Below are positions 8,143 through 16,655 of a stretch of DNA of 46,300 nucleotides, one piece after another (the stretch's first letter is position 1; every line of letters starts with the position of its first letter). Source of the stretch: Mesorhizobium sp. Root157 (GTDB taxonomy: Bacteria; Pseudomonadota; Alphaproteobacteria; Rhizobiales; Rhizobiaceae); the NCBI RefSeq assembly GCF_001427385.1, contig NZ_LMGJ01000009.1, positions 1 through 46,300 on the forward strand, written 5' to 3'. The notes beneath the pieces were generated by a model. The model worked only from the letters and a program-made list of their open reading frames with translations. It had not been told where the DNA came from and made no database searches. Position numbers and translations under genes: made by a program.

Positions 8143-8421
8143 TTACCCCACCGCCCACGTCTTATGCTCGCCTGTGACGGTCGGAAAGCTCCACACCACG
8201 CGCACCGCCCGCGACGAGCACCGCGGGCACTTCAACCGTTGCGGCAATAATGCGATCGGAAACGAGGCGCCTCGAGTCGCGATCAGCGTCGGCAAATCCA
8301 GATCCTGGCGAAAATTGCACTCCCGCCCGCGCTTCATGCCTTTGGTGTAAGGGCCAAGCGCGCAGGCCATCCACACCCTGCCGCTGTAGGCAAATGCGGC
8401 ACCAAGCGTTTCGATTTGCAT
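8143..8421 (-). CDS. Hypothetical protein with a C-x2-C zinc-ribbon-like motif
   Basis: This 92-residue protein contains LPQRLKCPRCSSRAVRVVWS, a knuckle of the kind found in small rhizobial proteins that begin with a short variable head. Only one CxxC pair is present; a lone upstream Cys in GRECNF may add a ligand. A GPYTKGMKRGRECNFRQDLD segment precedes it. The start chosen is ATG 8421; the ribosome site is poor, so the true start could lie further in. Function unknown. It converges on the terminator at 8110-8134. Confidence 0.55.
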   Translation of the reverse strand: MQIETLGAAFAYSGRVWMACALGPYTKGMKRGRECNFRQDLDLPTLIATRGASFPIALLPQRLKCPRCSSRAVRVVWSFPTVTGEHKTWAVG

Positions 8422-8471
8422 GGAGAACAGAATAGGAACATAATGGCAGAAGTCAATCGCGAGGTGGTGTT

Positions 8472-8672
8472 ATGCGAGTGAGACAAAAACTGAGTCCGCG
8501 CGACGAAATCCGACTGCAGAAGGCGGCCGATATCGCCATTGCCGCACACGGCGGCGACGTCATGGAGGCACTGAAGTTTGTTCTGGCTCATAATGGAGAG
8601 CTTGAAGACGCAATACGCGCGGTGTCGATCGCTCACCCTGGTCTGTTCAAAATCACGGAAGACGCACTGTAA
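8472..8672 (+). CDS. Small hypothetical protein, helical
   Basis: This 66-residue protein starts MRVRQKLSPRDEIRLQKAAD and continues IAIAAHGGDVMEALKFVLAH, both predicted helices. No cysteines and no membrane segment are seen. GAGGTGG stands a few bases before the ATG at 8472. It is read away from the minus-strand gene at 8421 and lies 42 bases before an SRAP-domain gene, with which it may be cotranscribed. I recognise no family name. Confidence 0.65.
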   Translation: MRVRQKLSPRDEIRLQKAADIAIAAHGGDVMEALKFVLAHNGELEDAIRAVSIAHPGLFKITEDAL

Positions 8673-8714
8673 TGTCGGGGTTGCCTGACATGGCCGAGAG
8701 ATTATCTTGCCGCC

Positions 8715-9419
8715 ATGTGCAACTTGTACAACGTCACCACCACGCAAGAGGCAATGCGGGCGCTGTCTAAGGCGTTGCGCGATATTCTTGGCAACCTGGA
8801 ACCGTCTCGTGATGTGTACCCCAACCGGCCCGGTCCAGTAGTGCGTAATGCGCCAGATGGTCAGCGTGAGGCGGTCAATCTCCTGTGGGGAATGCCTACG
8901 CCTGCGGAGCGGGTGAAGGGCAAGGCGGATTACGGCATGACCAACATTCGCAACCCCCAATACGCTCATTGGCAGCAGTATGTTGGCGTCGAGCACCGTT
9001 GCGTTGTCCCGGTGACAAGCTTTGCCGAACCCAGCCCGACACCAAGCGACAAGGATCCCGAAACAGGTATCCAGAGGAACTTCTGGTTTGCGCTTAGCAA
9101 AGAGCGGCCGCTGTTCTTCTTCGCGGGCCTATGGACGGGCTGGCAAGGCGTGCGCAGGGTAAAGGACGGTCCCGGTGACTTTGAATTATACGGGTTCATG
9201 ACGACCAAACCGAATGCCATCATCGCGCCAATCCACGAGAAGGCAATGCCAGTCATCCTCACCACGGCGGACGAAATTGAAACCTGGATGACCGCGCCCT
9301 GGGCTGAAGCGAAGCGGTTGCAGCGGACGGCTCCTGACGACGCCTTGATGATCGTGGATAAGCCTACAACACAGGTGAAGGCCCTGCAGGCGAGCCTTGT
9401 ACAGGGCAAACTTTTCTAG
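8715..9419 (+). CDS. SRAP-domain protein (YedK/HMCES family)
   Basis: This 234-residue protein should crosslink to abasic sites in single-stranded DNA through Cys2 and protect them. It begins MCNLYNVTTT, where removal of Met exposes the catalytic Cys. Other family blocks are LLWGMPTPAE, NIRNPQYAHW, HRCVVPVTSFAEP (the usual glutamate is in this block) and IHEKAMPVILT with the active-site His. The length and motif order fit the family. Many mobile elements and phages carry such genes, often beside DNA-repair functions. The ATG at 8715 has no strong ribosome site but is fixed by the catalytic Cys. Confidence 0.93.
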   Translation: MCNLYNVTTTQEAMRALSKALRDILGNLEPSRDVYPNRPGPVVRNAPDGQREAVNLLWGMPTPAERVKGKADYGMTNIRNPQYAHWQQYVGVEHRCVVPVTSFAEPSPTPSDKDPETGIQRNFWFALSKERPLFFFAGLWTGWQGVRRVKDGPGDFELYGFMTTKPNAIIAPIHEKAMPVILTTADEIETWMTAPWAEAKRLQRTAPDDALMIVDKPTTQVKALQASLVQGKLF

Positions 9420-9543
9420 CCCAACTTTCGAATGAGTTTCTAGACAGCGATTGCATTTGCCGCCGCCAAGCGGGCGTGAACACACTGTCAAGTCGCGCAT
9501 CGAGCGCGGCGTGCCTACATCCGAAAAAGAAAGGATGTACGCC

Positions 9544-9771
9544 ATGAGCAATCAAACGAAGTCTGCCCTCTTCTTTTCCGCCTCGGTTGTCGTGGCGGCT
9601 TTGGTGGCTATCGCTGCCGCCGTCGGCGTGGTCGAGGCGCTGTTATTTGCCGCCTTTGTGGCCTCTGCCGCTATCTTGGCGTCGATTGTGGCAGTGTCAC
9701 TCGACGTGCGGTATCCCGAAGAGTACCAGCCGGTTCGCGTGTCGTGGCGGGAGCACAGGGGCCGGAACTAG
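9544..9771 (+). CDS. Small two-helix membrane protein
   Basis: The ATG at 9544 follows AAAGGA by eight bases; an in-frame ATG at 9535 overlaps that site and is less likely. The 75-residue product has two hydrophobic alanine- and valine-rich segments (about residues 10-29 and 32-54), then a basic, polar tail with SLDVRYPEEYQPVRVSW. It looks like an inner-membrane hairpin. No family recognised. It is 125 bases past the SRAP gene and 3' to it lies the converging GMC oxidoreductase remnant. Confidence 0.6.
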   Translation: MSNQTKSALFFSASVVVAALVAIAAAVGVVEALLFAAFVASAAILASIVAVSLDVRYPEEYQPVRVSWREHRGRN

Positions 9772-9777
9772 ATCGGC

Positions 9778-10735
9778 CGAGCGCGTTCGGCGGTGTGGTA
9801 GCCGACGAAGCCGTTGGTATATTTGTCTTCGTAAAAAGTGTCGGCCGAGGATATGACTTGAAACAGTAGTTCTTGCCGACAAGACCCTCGCGGGTCGACG
9901 GATTGTAAATCTCGCCTATGCCCCGAAGGCACACAGATCACCAGTTCCGCTGGCTGCTCATATTCGTTGCCTGCGTGTCGACAGGGCGCACTCCGATCGC
10001 GCGGCGCCGCGATTTATCCAGCGTGATCTGAAGCACCTCATTGTGGGTCTTCAGAGTAAAATTCGCCTTCTGCATCAGCACCGGCAGGATCGTTGTCTGA
10101 ACTGTGGCCTTCGAATAGTTGCCGCGTCCGTATTTCTCGCAAAAGTCGCAATAGCTGCACTGCCGAGCTGGCAGCCGAGCGGATTCATGTAGGCACGTGA
10201 CATGTTCGCGGATAGGCCCGGAAAGGCTTTCAGACCCAGTTAGGCAGTCGCACGGGCGAATTGGGTCTGCGAAAATGTTACGTGCATGGGCGGGTTCGGA
10301 TATTCCGCAGTGCGCGAACCTTCGAATGGATTGCCGCCCGCCTCGATCTGGCCGTTCAGGTTGCCGGCCTTGCCGCCGATGCCGCAGAGTTTTTGAAGAG
10401 GTCGAGAGGCGGCTCCAGTTCATCATAGGTGACGCCGTAGTCCTTTGTCGGTAGTACGCTCGCAATGGGCGTCGAGTGCCTTGATCGCCGCGCGATAGAG
10501 CGTGTCTGGCCCCTCCTCGAAAGGTCCGTGATATACCAGCGCTCGCCCCGGCCGTAGAAGCCGGCCAACTGGTTGTCGATGAAATCCGTAACGGCAGCTT
10601 CCCGGGCGCGCCCGCACCGGCCTCGTCCAAAGGGATCAGTCGGGCGGTGATGGCGACGACGCATCGGCGCTCAGCTTCGGTGAAGAAACGAAGGTCGGGA
10701 TACGCTGGCGGCGTCTGGGTCCGGCCGGGCAGCAC
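9778..10735 (-). pseudogene. Degenerate gluconate dehydrogenase subunit 3 / GMC oxidoreductase
   Basis: The intact N-terminus LPGRTQTPPAYPDLRFFTEA continues ERRCVVAITARLIP, typical of gluconate 2-dehydrogenase subunit 3. Across frameshifts come AVTDFIDNQLAGFYGRGERW and GPFEEGPDTLYRAAIKALDA. Then GMC oxidoreductase pieces appear: DYGVTYDELEP, CSYCDFCEKYGRGNYSKATV, QTTILPVLMQ, GEIYNPSTREGLVGKNY and finally DTFYEDKYTNGFVG near 9800. The pieces fall in several frames and parts of the FAD domain are missing. It is thus a fused or adjacent pair that has decayed by deletions and frameshifts. The parent enzyme would oxidise a sugar or alcohol at the membrane. Confidence 0.75.
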
Positions 10736-11303
10736 GGAAAGTCGTGGGAAATGGTTCGGGCGAAGGCGGTCTATCCAAGCAACGCCGTGCTCCCGAGCAG
10801 AGATCTGATGAGAAAACGTGTTCTGGAAATTTGCCCTTTAGAAATGCGCTTTTTGGCTAAAATCGAGACCTCCGCTTATTTGGTCAACGGAAGGCTGCTC
10901 CAATGGTTGCTGCAAAAATAATGCATGGATTGCGCAACTCTCTTCATTGGACCTGCATCATGTCTGCTCCATTTTCAAAAGCGGGCCTCGATATGTCGGA
11001 CGAACTAGGGGAGAGAATTAAAGCTGAAAATGCGGGCTGTGTTGCCCCTTGGAAGACGCAGGTTTTCGCGCGGGCTTTCATCGCCAGGGGAACACGGAGA
11101 TGCTGGACAACGCGAAGGGCTCCGGACCTGCGTCAGGCGGGCGCCACACGCTGCTCAGCATCAAAAGGGATCGGAAGTGTCCCTTTAATTGAGGTAATCT
11201 CTACCAAGCCGGTGCCGCTCGGCAGATCGAATGCAGTTCGACCCGGCGCAACCGCAACAGAAGGAACGACCAGCCCGCCGAGGAAATAGCAAAGGAGACA
11301 CTC
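10736..11303. other. Stretch without a convincing gene
   Basis: A plus frame at 10903-11289 is open, but its translation shows no domain and it has no ribosome site. The last part is the leader of the DUF2231 gene. Nothing else supported. Confidence 0.45.
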
Positions 11304-11780
11304 ATGCTTACCCAGACAGACCAACAGAAGCGCAATCCGAAAAGCGCCGCCAGCATAGCTGGCCATCCCATCCATCCGATGCTCATCCCGTTCCCAGTCG
11401 CTTTCCTGGTCGCCACGCTCGTCTGTGATCTGGTCTTCTGGCGCACCGGGAATGCTGCATGGAGCACGGCATCCCTGTATCTTCTTGGAGCCGCCCTGGT
11501 CATGGCGGCCCTGGCCGCTCTGGCTGGACTTACCGATTTCCTGGGCGAGAGTCGCATACGCAGCCTTTCGGCTGCCTGGCACCACATGATCGGCAACGTG
11601 ATTGTCGTGCTGCTGTCTGTCTGGAACTGGTTCCTTCGCTACACCGACGGGGAAGCCGTTGTTCTCCCAACGGGGCTGCTCATTTCCCTCGCCGTCGTGC
11701 TCCTCCTGCTTTATACGGGCTGGCGCGGCTGGGAAATGGTTTATCGTCACCGGGTCGCGATAGCCGACGAAACGGAATGA
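11304..11780 (+). CDS. DUF2231-family membrane protein
   Basis: This 158-residue inner-membrane protein has the family mark AGHPIHPMLIPFPVAFLVAT near residue 20, where conserved histidines may bind a metal or heme. Four hydrophobic segments lie at about residues 26-45, 55-77, 90-108 and 120-137. AAAGGAG stands before the ATG at 11304. Proteins of this family occur beside stress and cytochrome genes; the function is not established. It stands alone here. Confidence 0.85.
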   Translation: MLTQTDQQKRNPKSAASIAGHPIHPMLIPFPVAFLVATLVCDLVFWRTGNAAWSTASLYLLGAALVMAALAALAGLTDFLGESRIRSLSAAWHHMIGNVIVVLLSVWNWFLRYTDGEAVVLPTGLLISLAVVLLLLYTGWRGWEMVYRHRVAIADETE

Positions 11781-12566
11781 TCAATCCCTCCAGGTCGCGG
11801 AGGCGCCAGCCAAAATCATCTTGGCATCGAGCAACTGGCACCGAACTTGCGACGGATCCCTCCCGGTCTTCAGGACGGCGTTACTGCGATCACCGCGGGG
11901 TGGAGCGATGCGGAAGTCGGCAAAGCCTGCAAGCTGCCTTGGTCGTCGAGTAACGGTAGGACGAAAAGTTCGCTGAAGAGCTTCTCCCTTTGGCTGGCTC
12001 GGTCGCTCCAAGTTGTCGCTCAAATCGGCTATGGGCTCGGACGCTGAATGGCCGCTTATCGCTAGTTGTGTTGGAAAGCGGACCGTCTTGAATCGTGAAG
12101 AGGCCCTCACCGAAGAACTGGCGACCTCGTCAAGCTGCCACGGACAGCCGTGCAGGCTGAGGCATCAGAGAAGGCACGATGGAGGCTGACGAACAGGCGC
12201 GCCGATAGGACGGCAAAGTTATCGCGGGAGGACGGCGGCAAGGAAGGTTCGCTGTCCAGCGTTAAGGTGAAAATTTCGACCGATCGCCCCGCCGTCGCCA
12301 GGCACGGCCTCAGGCTACTCATCCGCATCGATTTTGGACGCGTTACTGCCAAAGACGCATTACGGGGCGCTGTCGAAAGGCTGGGGGCCATTGCTCGTTC
12401 GAGCGGCTCGAAATGCGTAATGACTGGGGATCAAGATTGTACTGGCCAACGATCTGCGCCAGTGCGCGATCCACTTCAAGTTCCCAGGGAATGCCAACAG
12501 TCGCCCCGCCCTACGTGGCATGTCAGAGGTCGCGCCGAGTTTTTTATGCGTCCCCTGTGTCGCTCT
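11781..12566. other. Stretch without a convincing gene
   Basis: Open frames exist on both strands (for example plus 12150-12632 and minus 12107-12391), but they overlap each other, lack ribosome sites and match no family. I cannot support a gene here. Confidence 0.45.
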
Positions 12567-13382
12567 TTAAGCGTCCCTGAGATTTTCGCCTGCCGCGTCG
12601 CGGTCCGTTTCCGGGTCGTCCACGGCCGGTAAATATCCGCGAGGCCTATTTTCTGGCGGGCCTTCCCAACGTGGTTTCTGATCAGTGGTGCCGGCTTGTT
12701 CGTCTGCCGCACTTATCAATGGATCGTCCTTGACATACGCGCCGGGCTGACGACCGGCTACCGGAGTTATTGCGTCTTTAGAATGTTCAGCGATTGCAGG
12801 TCCAGACCCAGCTACCTTTTGGATATCGGGATTTGGAGTTGGCACTGACGAATTCTGCCCGTCAGAATGCCGAGTCTTTTCATTTACATCGTCGAGGGAT
12901 GTCGCGTTACCCATTTTCCCTGGCGGCAACTTATTCTTGGCTGCATCCTTTGAGAATTCGGGGTGGCCGGCGAATATCGGGTCTTCTGGACGGTCGGTGT
13001 CTACCCTGGGCTCGGAAATGGCCGGTGTCGCCGGCTTGGACGAGTATGCAGGATCGTCGAAGGGCGGGAAACGGTCGGCAGGATGGTTATCTTCGTCAGA
13101 GGTTGGAGGACTAAGTCCTTCCGGAGTGACGTTCCCGTCATTGGCTTCGCCAAGGTCCTCATCCGTTGGTTTTTTGAACGGGAATGTGGCATCGCCATCA
13201 TCGTTTCCAGAAATCACTCGCGGATTTGCGCTTGAGGTCCCATCGTTCACACCACCGTGATGGCGCTTTTCTGACTGGCCTTCGGCATCCTTTTCTGGCG
13301 TCGCGTCATTGCTGGGAGAATCCGATTCGGGCATCCCCTGAAGCTTTCTAGCTCCAGTCTCATATTCCGGGTGGTCGGGCAT
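12567..13382 (-). CDS. Long hydrophilic, probably disordered protein
   Basis: This 271-residue protein is rich in Asp, Glu, Pro, Ser, Asn and Gly with almost no hydrophobic stretches and no cysteine. Examples are ESDSPSNDATPEKDAEGQSE and PPTSDEDNHPADRFPPFDDP. It is expected to be disordered and soluble, like many desiccation- or stress-linked proteins. I recognise no family. GGAG lies six bases before the ATG at 13382 and a near-consensus general-stress promoter lies just upstream (13407-13431). Together these suggest a stress-induced protective protein. That function is inference. Confidence 0.65.
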   Translation of the reverse strand: MPDHPEYETGARKLQGMPESDSPSNDATPEKDAEGQSEKRHHGGVNDGTSSANPRVISGNDDGDATFPFKKPTDEDLGEANDGNVTPEGLSPPTSDEDNHPADRFPPFDDPAYSSKPATPAISEPRVDTDRPEDPIFAGHPEFSKDAAKNKLPPGKMGNATSLDDVNEKTRHSDGQNSSVPTPNPDIQKVAGSGPAIAEHSKDAITPVAGRQPGAYVKDDPLISAADEQAGTTDQKPRWEGPPENRPRGYLPAVDDPETDRDAAGENLRDA

Positions 13383-13406
13383 GATGTGTCTCCATCAATT
13401 GAGTTC

Positions 13407-13431
13407 AACTTGATCGTGACCAGATTGTTCC
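13407..13431 (-). promoter_or_regulatory. Probable EcfG/RpoE2-type promoter
   Basis: On the minus strand GGAAC (13431-13427) and AGTT (13410-13407) are separated by 16 bases. One base of the CGTT box differs, but it fits the looser GGAAC-N18-TT rule known for RpoE2. It stands 25 bases before the ATG of the disordered-protein gene. Confidence 0.45.
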
Positions 13432-13469
13432 ACTCCGAATCTGATTTAGCGGACTTCAGAAACGCAGAC

Positions 13470-13612
13470 CTAGCGTCCCGAAGTATTTGAGGTCTCGGCT
13501 TTGGTCAGCCCAACCCTACGGGCGTAGTAATCGGCTTCCCGGCTTCCCTTGCTTCATCAGCTGTCGGGCGGGCGATTTCTCGTTCTGATTTTTGAGCGCT
13601 TTTCTTGGACAT
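13470..13612 (-). pseudogene. Small frameshifted hypothetical gene
   Basis: ATG 13612 opens a frame reading MSKKSAQKSEREIARPTADE, then AREAGKP, which stops at 13505. In the neighbouring frame the protein-like part continues as EADYYARRVGLTKAETSNTS and stops at 13470. The second piece resembles the end of small rhizobial proteins (YYARRxGLTxxEA). A single frameshift near 13535 would join them into about 46 residues. No strong ribosome site is visible. Either a broken gene or a genuine 35-residue peptide. Confidence 0.35.
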
Positions 13613-13710
13613 GTTCGGATAACGCGCAATCGGCCTATTCCAAGCCAAGTGCGGCAAGACGAGCTGCGTTCGCCCTAGAAGGCCGGTTTTTCATTCCTTC
13701 CTGACTCGCA

Positions 13711-13735
13711 GGAACCGGCATCACTTCGGTGCGTT
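13711..13735 (+). promoter_or_regulatory. EcfG/RpoE2-type general stress promoter
   Basis: GGAAC at 13711-13715 and CGTT at 13732-13735 are separated by 16 bases, a full match to the general-stress sigma factor consensus. Transcription would begin near 13742, about 28 bases before the ATG at 13770. Confidence 0.65.
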
Positions 13736-13769
13736 AGCAAAGAGTACGATATCGGCCCGGAGTAAAAAC

Positions 13770-14243
13770 ATGTCGAAGTTGCAACACGGCTCAAATGACG
13801 AACTGGAAATCATCCGTCTGAAGGCAATCTCGTATTTTGCACCTCTAATGCTGCACGAAGCGTTGATCCGGGTATGCAAAGTCTGCGGCGGCGAGAGTCT
13901 TGATCGCTTCGAAAAGGCGATGATCGAAAAAATAGAGAGATCGTCATTGGACGATGTAGATTCCGAGGACATGAAGGAATTCGCGACTGAGCAACTCTAT
14001 GCTTGTGTGCGGGAGTTAAAATCGTCTCCTGATATGACGCAGCCCATCGAAGATGTGCAATCGCGGAGAACGCATGGTCGATCGGAGAAGTCAGAAACGC
14101 TGGAAGGCCAGCTTCAACAGGGGCTTGAAGACAGTTTTCCGGCAAGCGATCCGCCTGCCGTAGTCTCTACTGCAATTCCTGGCGGGACGAAAAAACTAGT
14201 GGGAACAGATGAGGTTTTGAGGCAAAGAACTGGCGAGAAATAG
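13770..14243 (+). CDS. Hypothetical stress-associated protein
   Basis: This 157-residue soluble protein has an N-terminal helical part (residues 1-90, with IRVCKVCGGE holding the only cysteines). A C-terminal tail contains LEDSFPASDPPAVVSTAIPG. The FPASDPPA tail recurs in many short rhizobial proteins of unknown function, often under general-stress control. The start at ATG 13770 lies under a full-consensus EcfG-type promoter. I see no enzyme motif. The role is unknown; induction in stress is the best supported inference. Confidence 0.7.
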   Translation: MSKLQHGSNDELEIIRLKAISYFAPLMLHEALIRVCKVCGGESLDRFEKAMIEKIERSSLDDVDSEDMKEFATEQLYACVRELKSSPDMTQPIEDVQSRRTHGRSEKSETLEGQLQQGLEDSFPASDPPAVVSTAIPGGTKKLVGTDEVLRQRTGEK

Positions 14244-14291
14244 TCGCCAGTCCTGCAGGTTTTAGCGTGGAGCCGCTCGTTATGATTGGGA

Positions 14292-14591
14292 TCATCGGCG
14301 GTTAAGGGGGGAAGTTCGGCGAAAATCGCTAATCAACGCGTCGACGGTCTTCAAGTCCCTTCCCTCGGGGCGAGGTAGAAGGACGGCTTGCTCTTCAATA
14401 AGAGCGAGAAAGGCAGCTACGGCGGACTTCGGCGTGCAGTTGCCTGCCTGGCCTTCATGCACTGTGTATAGGGCTTTCACGAACGTCGCGGTTCTCTTCC
14501 ATGGATACATCCTCAGTGCCCTCTCCGCTTCGGCAAGGCTTTCAATGACAACCGGTCTCGAAGCGCTGTTGCGATAGGAAACGGGATTCAT
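14292..14591 (-). CDS. DUF982 protein
   Basis: This 99-residue protein contains RPVVIESLAEAERALRMYPW and AVAAFLALIEEQAVLLPRPE, the pattern of the short rhizobial DUF982 family. Those proteins pair a beta segment with two helices. The start is ATG 14591, because GGAGGG stands a few bases upstream; the frame is open further back to 14759, but that part is unlike the family. Function unknown; the family is abundant in rhizobial accessory regions. It converges with the gene ending at 14243. Confidence 0.75.
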   Translation of the reverse strand: MNPVSYRNSASRPVVIESLAEAERALRMYPWKRTATFVKALYTVHEGQAGNCTPKSAVAAFLALIEEQAVLLPRPEGRDLKTVDALISDFRRTSPLNRR

Positions 14592-14983
14592 GGCTTCGCC
14601 CTCCACTGCGTTTTGCGTGGACCGTTGAACGCGCAAGACGACAGTTTGGTTGCCTTCGAAGATGAGAAAATGATGTGGTCCCCGCCGTCTCGCATCCCAT
14701 CCATCCGCACAAGAGGCTCGCCAAGCGCTCGAGGCATCGACCTGCCGCACGTTCCGCATCAGTCGATGTAGTGATGCTTCCCATCTCTGCGGCTGTTGAC
14801 GTTGTCACGCTCGGTGGTGCCGCTCGTAGAGCGCGATGAGCCTTAGACGGTCTCAAAGGTCAAGCGGCTCCCTGACGACGCTGCCGATCTCATCAACAGG
14901 CTGGTCGAGTAACCCACGGAAGGCACCTGAGCGTGGAAGGCGAGTTATGTCGTGTCCGGTATGCGGGACGAGCTTACCGGTAT

Positions 14984-15133
14984 CTATCCGCTCAAGAACC
15001 CTCGCGATGTCTCGGCCAAGATGGCGTTCAGCCCAACAAGGGGCCTGCTATCAATGGTAGCCGGTTCCGCTTTGGCGTCGTCCCAAACCAGCCACATGTC
15101 GTCGGGTTCGGCAACGCAAGCATATCTGGCCAT
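14984..15133 (-). CDS. Small rhizobial hypothetical protein
   Basis: ATG 15133 opens 49 residues reading MARYACVAEPDDMWLVWDDA, then KAEPATIDSRPLVGLNAILA. The pattern of a short strand, a 'VWD' turn and a later LVGLxxxxA helix resembles small proteins common in Mesorhizobium. AGGGTGGA lies before the start. The frame is also open upstream to 15244, but that part looks random. No function can be given. Confidence 0.5.
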   Translation of the reverse strand: MARYACVAEPDDMWLVWDDAKAEPATIDSRPLVGLNAILAETSRGFLSG

Positions 15134-15359
15134 CTCAAATCCACCCTGGGAGCAGCATCCCACCAATGTCTCTAACCGACAAGCGGGGATGAGAGATGGC
15201 ACGCGCCCACATTCCCCCAGTACGGAGGCTGGGATCCACCGCAAGCTCTACCGGGACAAACGCTGTTGTGGCCCCCATCGCGTCAGCAGCAAGCGCCTGG
15301 ACCGTTCAGAATTGGAGTTTTCCGCTGTAATTTCCTGGCTGGGAGAGGAGCGGAAGACG

Positions 15360-15626
15360 ATGAAGGCATCGAAGTTTTCGGACGCACAGAAGGCGTTCAT
15401 TCTGAAGCAGGGGGCGGACGGGATTCCTGTGGCGGAGATTTGCCGCCGTGCCGGGATCAGCCAGGCGCCCTATTTCAACTGGAAAAAGAAATATGACGGG
15501 CTGCTGCCGACGGAGATGAAGCGGCTGAAGCAGCTTGAGGATGAGAACGGCAAGCTCAGGAAGCTGGTTGCCGACCTGTCGCTGGACAAGGAGATGCTGC
15601 AGGACGTGATCCGCCGAAAACTGTGA
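15360..15626 (+). CDS. IS3-family transposase OrfA
   Basis: This 88-residue protein has a helix-turn-helix that binds the element ends (KFSDAQKAFILKQGADGIPV, then AEICRRAGISQAPYFNWKKK). A leucine-zipper-like C-terminal part follows (MKRLKQLEDENGKLRKLVAD). It ends KEMLQDVIRRKL as in the IS407 group. The start is ATG 15360, at the front of the HTH. It overlaps orfB by four bases, where a programmed frameshift may make the OrfAB transposase. Confidence 0.9.
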   Translation: MKASKFSDAQKAFILKQGADGIPVAEICRRAGISQAPYFNWKKKYDGLLPTEMKRLKQLEDENGKLRKLVADLSLDKEMLQDVIRRKL

Positions 15627-16462
15627 GGCCTGGTCGCAAACGCGAGCTGGTGGCGCAGACGTGTGGAGAGTGGAACGTGTCGATCCGGCGAGCCTGCCGG
15701 GTTCTGGAGTTCGACACATCGACCTATCACTACAAGTCCCGCCGCCGCGATCAGGCCGGCATCGAAGCTCGGATCAAAGACATCTGTGCAACGCGGGTTC
15801 GCTTTGGCTACCGGCGCGTGCACGTGATGCTCACGCGCGAGGGCTGGGACATCAACATGAAGCGGACCTATCGGATTTACAGGGACTTAGGGCTTCAACT
15901 CAGGAACAAGACACCGAAAAGACGCGTGAAGGCGAAGCTACGAGACGATCGTCAGCCGGCCGTCGGGCCCAACGACGTGTGGGCGATGGACTTCGTTCAC
16001 GACCAGCTTGCGACCGGAAAGAAGATCCGCGTCCTGACGGTCGTCGATACGTTCTCGCGCTACGTGCCGGTGCTCGACCCGCGCTTCAGCTACCGGGCAG
16101 AGGATGTGGTCAGGACACTGGAAAGGGTCTGCCCCAAGATCGGCTATCCGAAGACGATCAGGGTCGATCAGGGCACAGAGTTCGTGTCCCGCGATCTCGA
16201 TCTATGGGCCTACGCCAAGGGCGTTAGGCTCGACTTCTCGCGACCGGGAAAGCCAACTGACAATGCCTACATCGAAGCCTTCAACGGCCGCTTCAGGGCG
16301 GAGTGTCTGAACGCCCACTGGTTCCTGACGCTTGCGGATGCGGCCGAAAAGTTGGAGGATTGGCGCAGATACTACAACGAGGTGCGCCCACATGGCGCGA
16401 TAGGCCATAAGGTGCCGATCTCGTTGATCAATCCCGATGGTGCCACCAGCCCGCCATCGTGA
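15623..16462 (+). CDS. IS3-family transposase OrfB (DDE integrase domain)
   Basis: This 279-residue protein has the HTH_21 region (ICATRVRFGYRRVHVMLTRE) and the rve integrase core. The catalytic Asp lies in VWAMDFVHDQLATG, the second Asp in TIRVDQGTEFVSRDLD and the Glu in NAYIEAFNGRFRAECLNAHW. The tail YNEVRPHGAIGHKVP is the usual C-terminus. The frame opens with GTG 15623 inside the end of orfA. All catalytic residues are present, so the element may still be active. Confidence 0.93.
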   Translation: MRPGRKRELVAQTCGEWNVSIRRACRVLEFDTSTYHYKSRRRDQAGIEARIKDICATRVRFGYRRVHVMLTREGWDINMKRTYRIYRDLGLQLRNKTPKRRVKAKLRDDRQPAVGPNDVWAMDFVHDQLATGKKIRVLTVVDTFSRYVPVLDPRFSYRAEDVVRTLERVCPKIGYPKTIRVDQGTEFVSRDLDLWAYAKGVRLDFSRPGKPTDNAYIEAFNGRFRAECLNAHWFLTLADAAEKLEDWRRYYNEVRPHGAIGHKVPISLINPDGATSPPS

Positions 16463-16655
16463 AACAGCCGGAAAACTCCACCTTCCGGCGGTCCAAAGAA
16501 TGGTATCGGATCAAAAACGGCCGAGGCTCTAACAGCCACTGGATGAAAGTTCAGTGGCAGGTCACCAGAAGGAAGAAGCGCGAGGCTTCACGATCGGGTG
16601 TGACGAGGCAGGGTCACCCTATCGCCCCACTGTATCCATGAAACCGTGAGTGATC

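Larger units (their letters stand above)
15313..16480 (+). mobile_element. IS3-family insertion sequence (IS407-like)
   Basis: The element carries overlapping orfA and orfB transposase genes. Its ends match as inverted repeats: TGGAGTTTTCCGCTG at 15313-15327 and, reversed at the right end, TGGAGTTTTCCGGCTG from 16480 back to 16465. No matching target duplication is seen at the flanks (left AGAAT, right CCTTC). A further stretch to about 16563 resembles sequence that follows related transposase genes, so the right border is uncertain. The missing duplication suggests recombination after insertion, or that I have placed an end wrongly. Confidence 0.75.

Noticed and set aside
12150..12632. Plus-strand 160-residue frame
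   Set aside because: Composition is arginine/serine-rich, it overlaps the end of the supported minus-strand gene at 12567 and has no domain.
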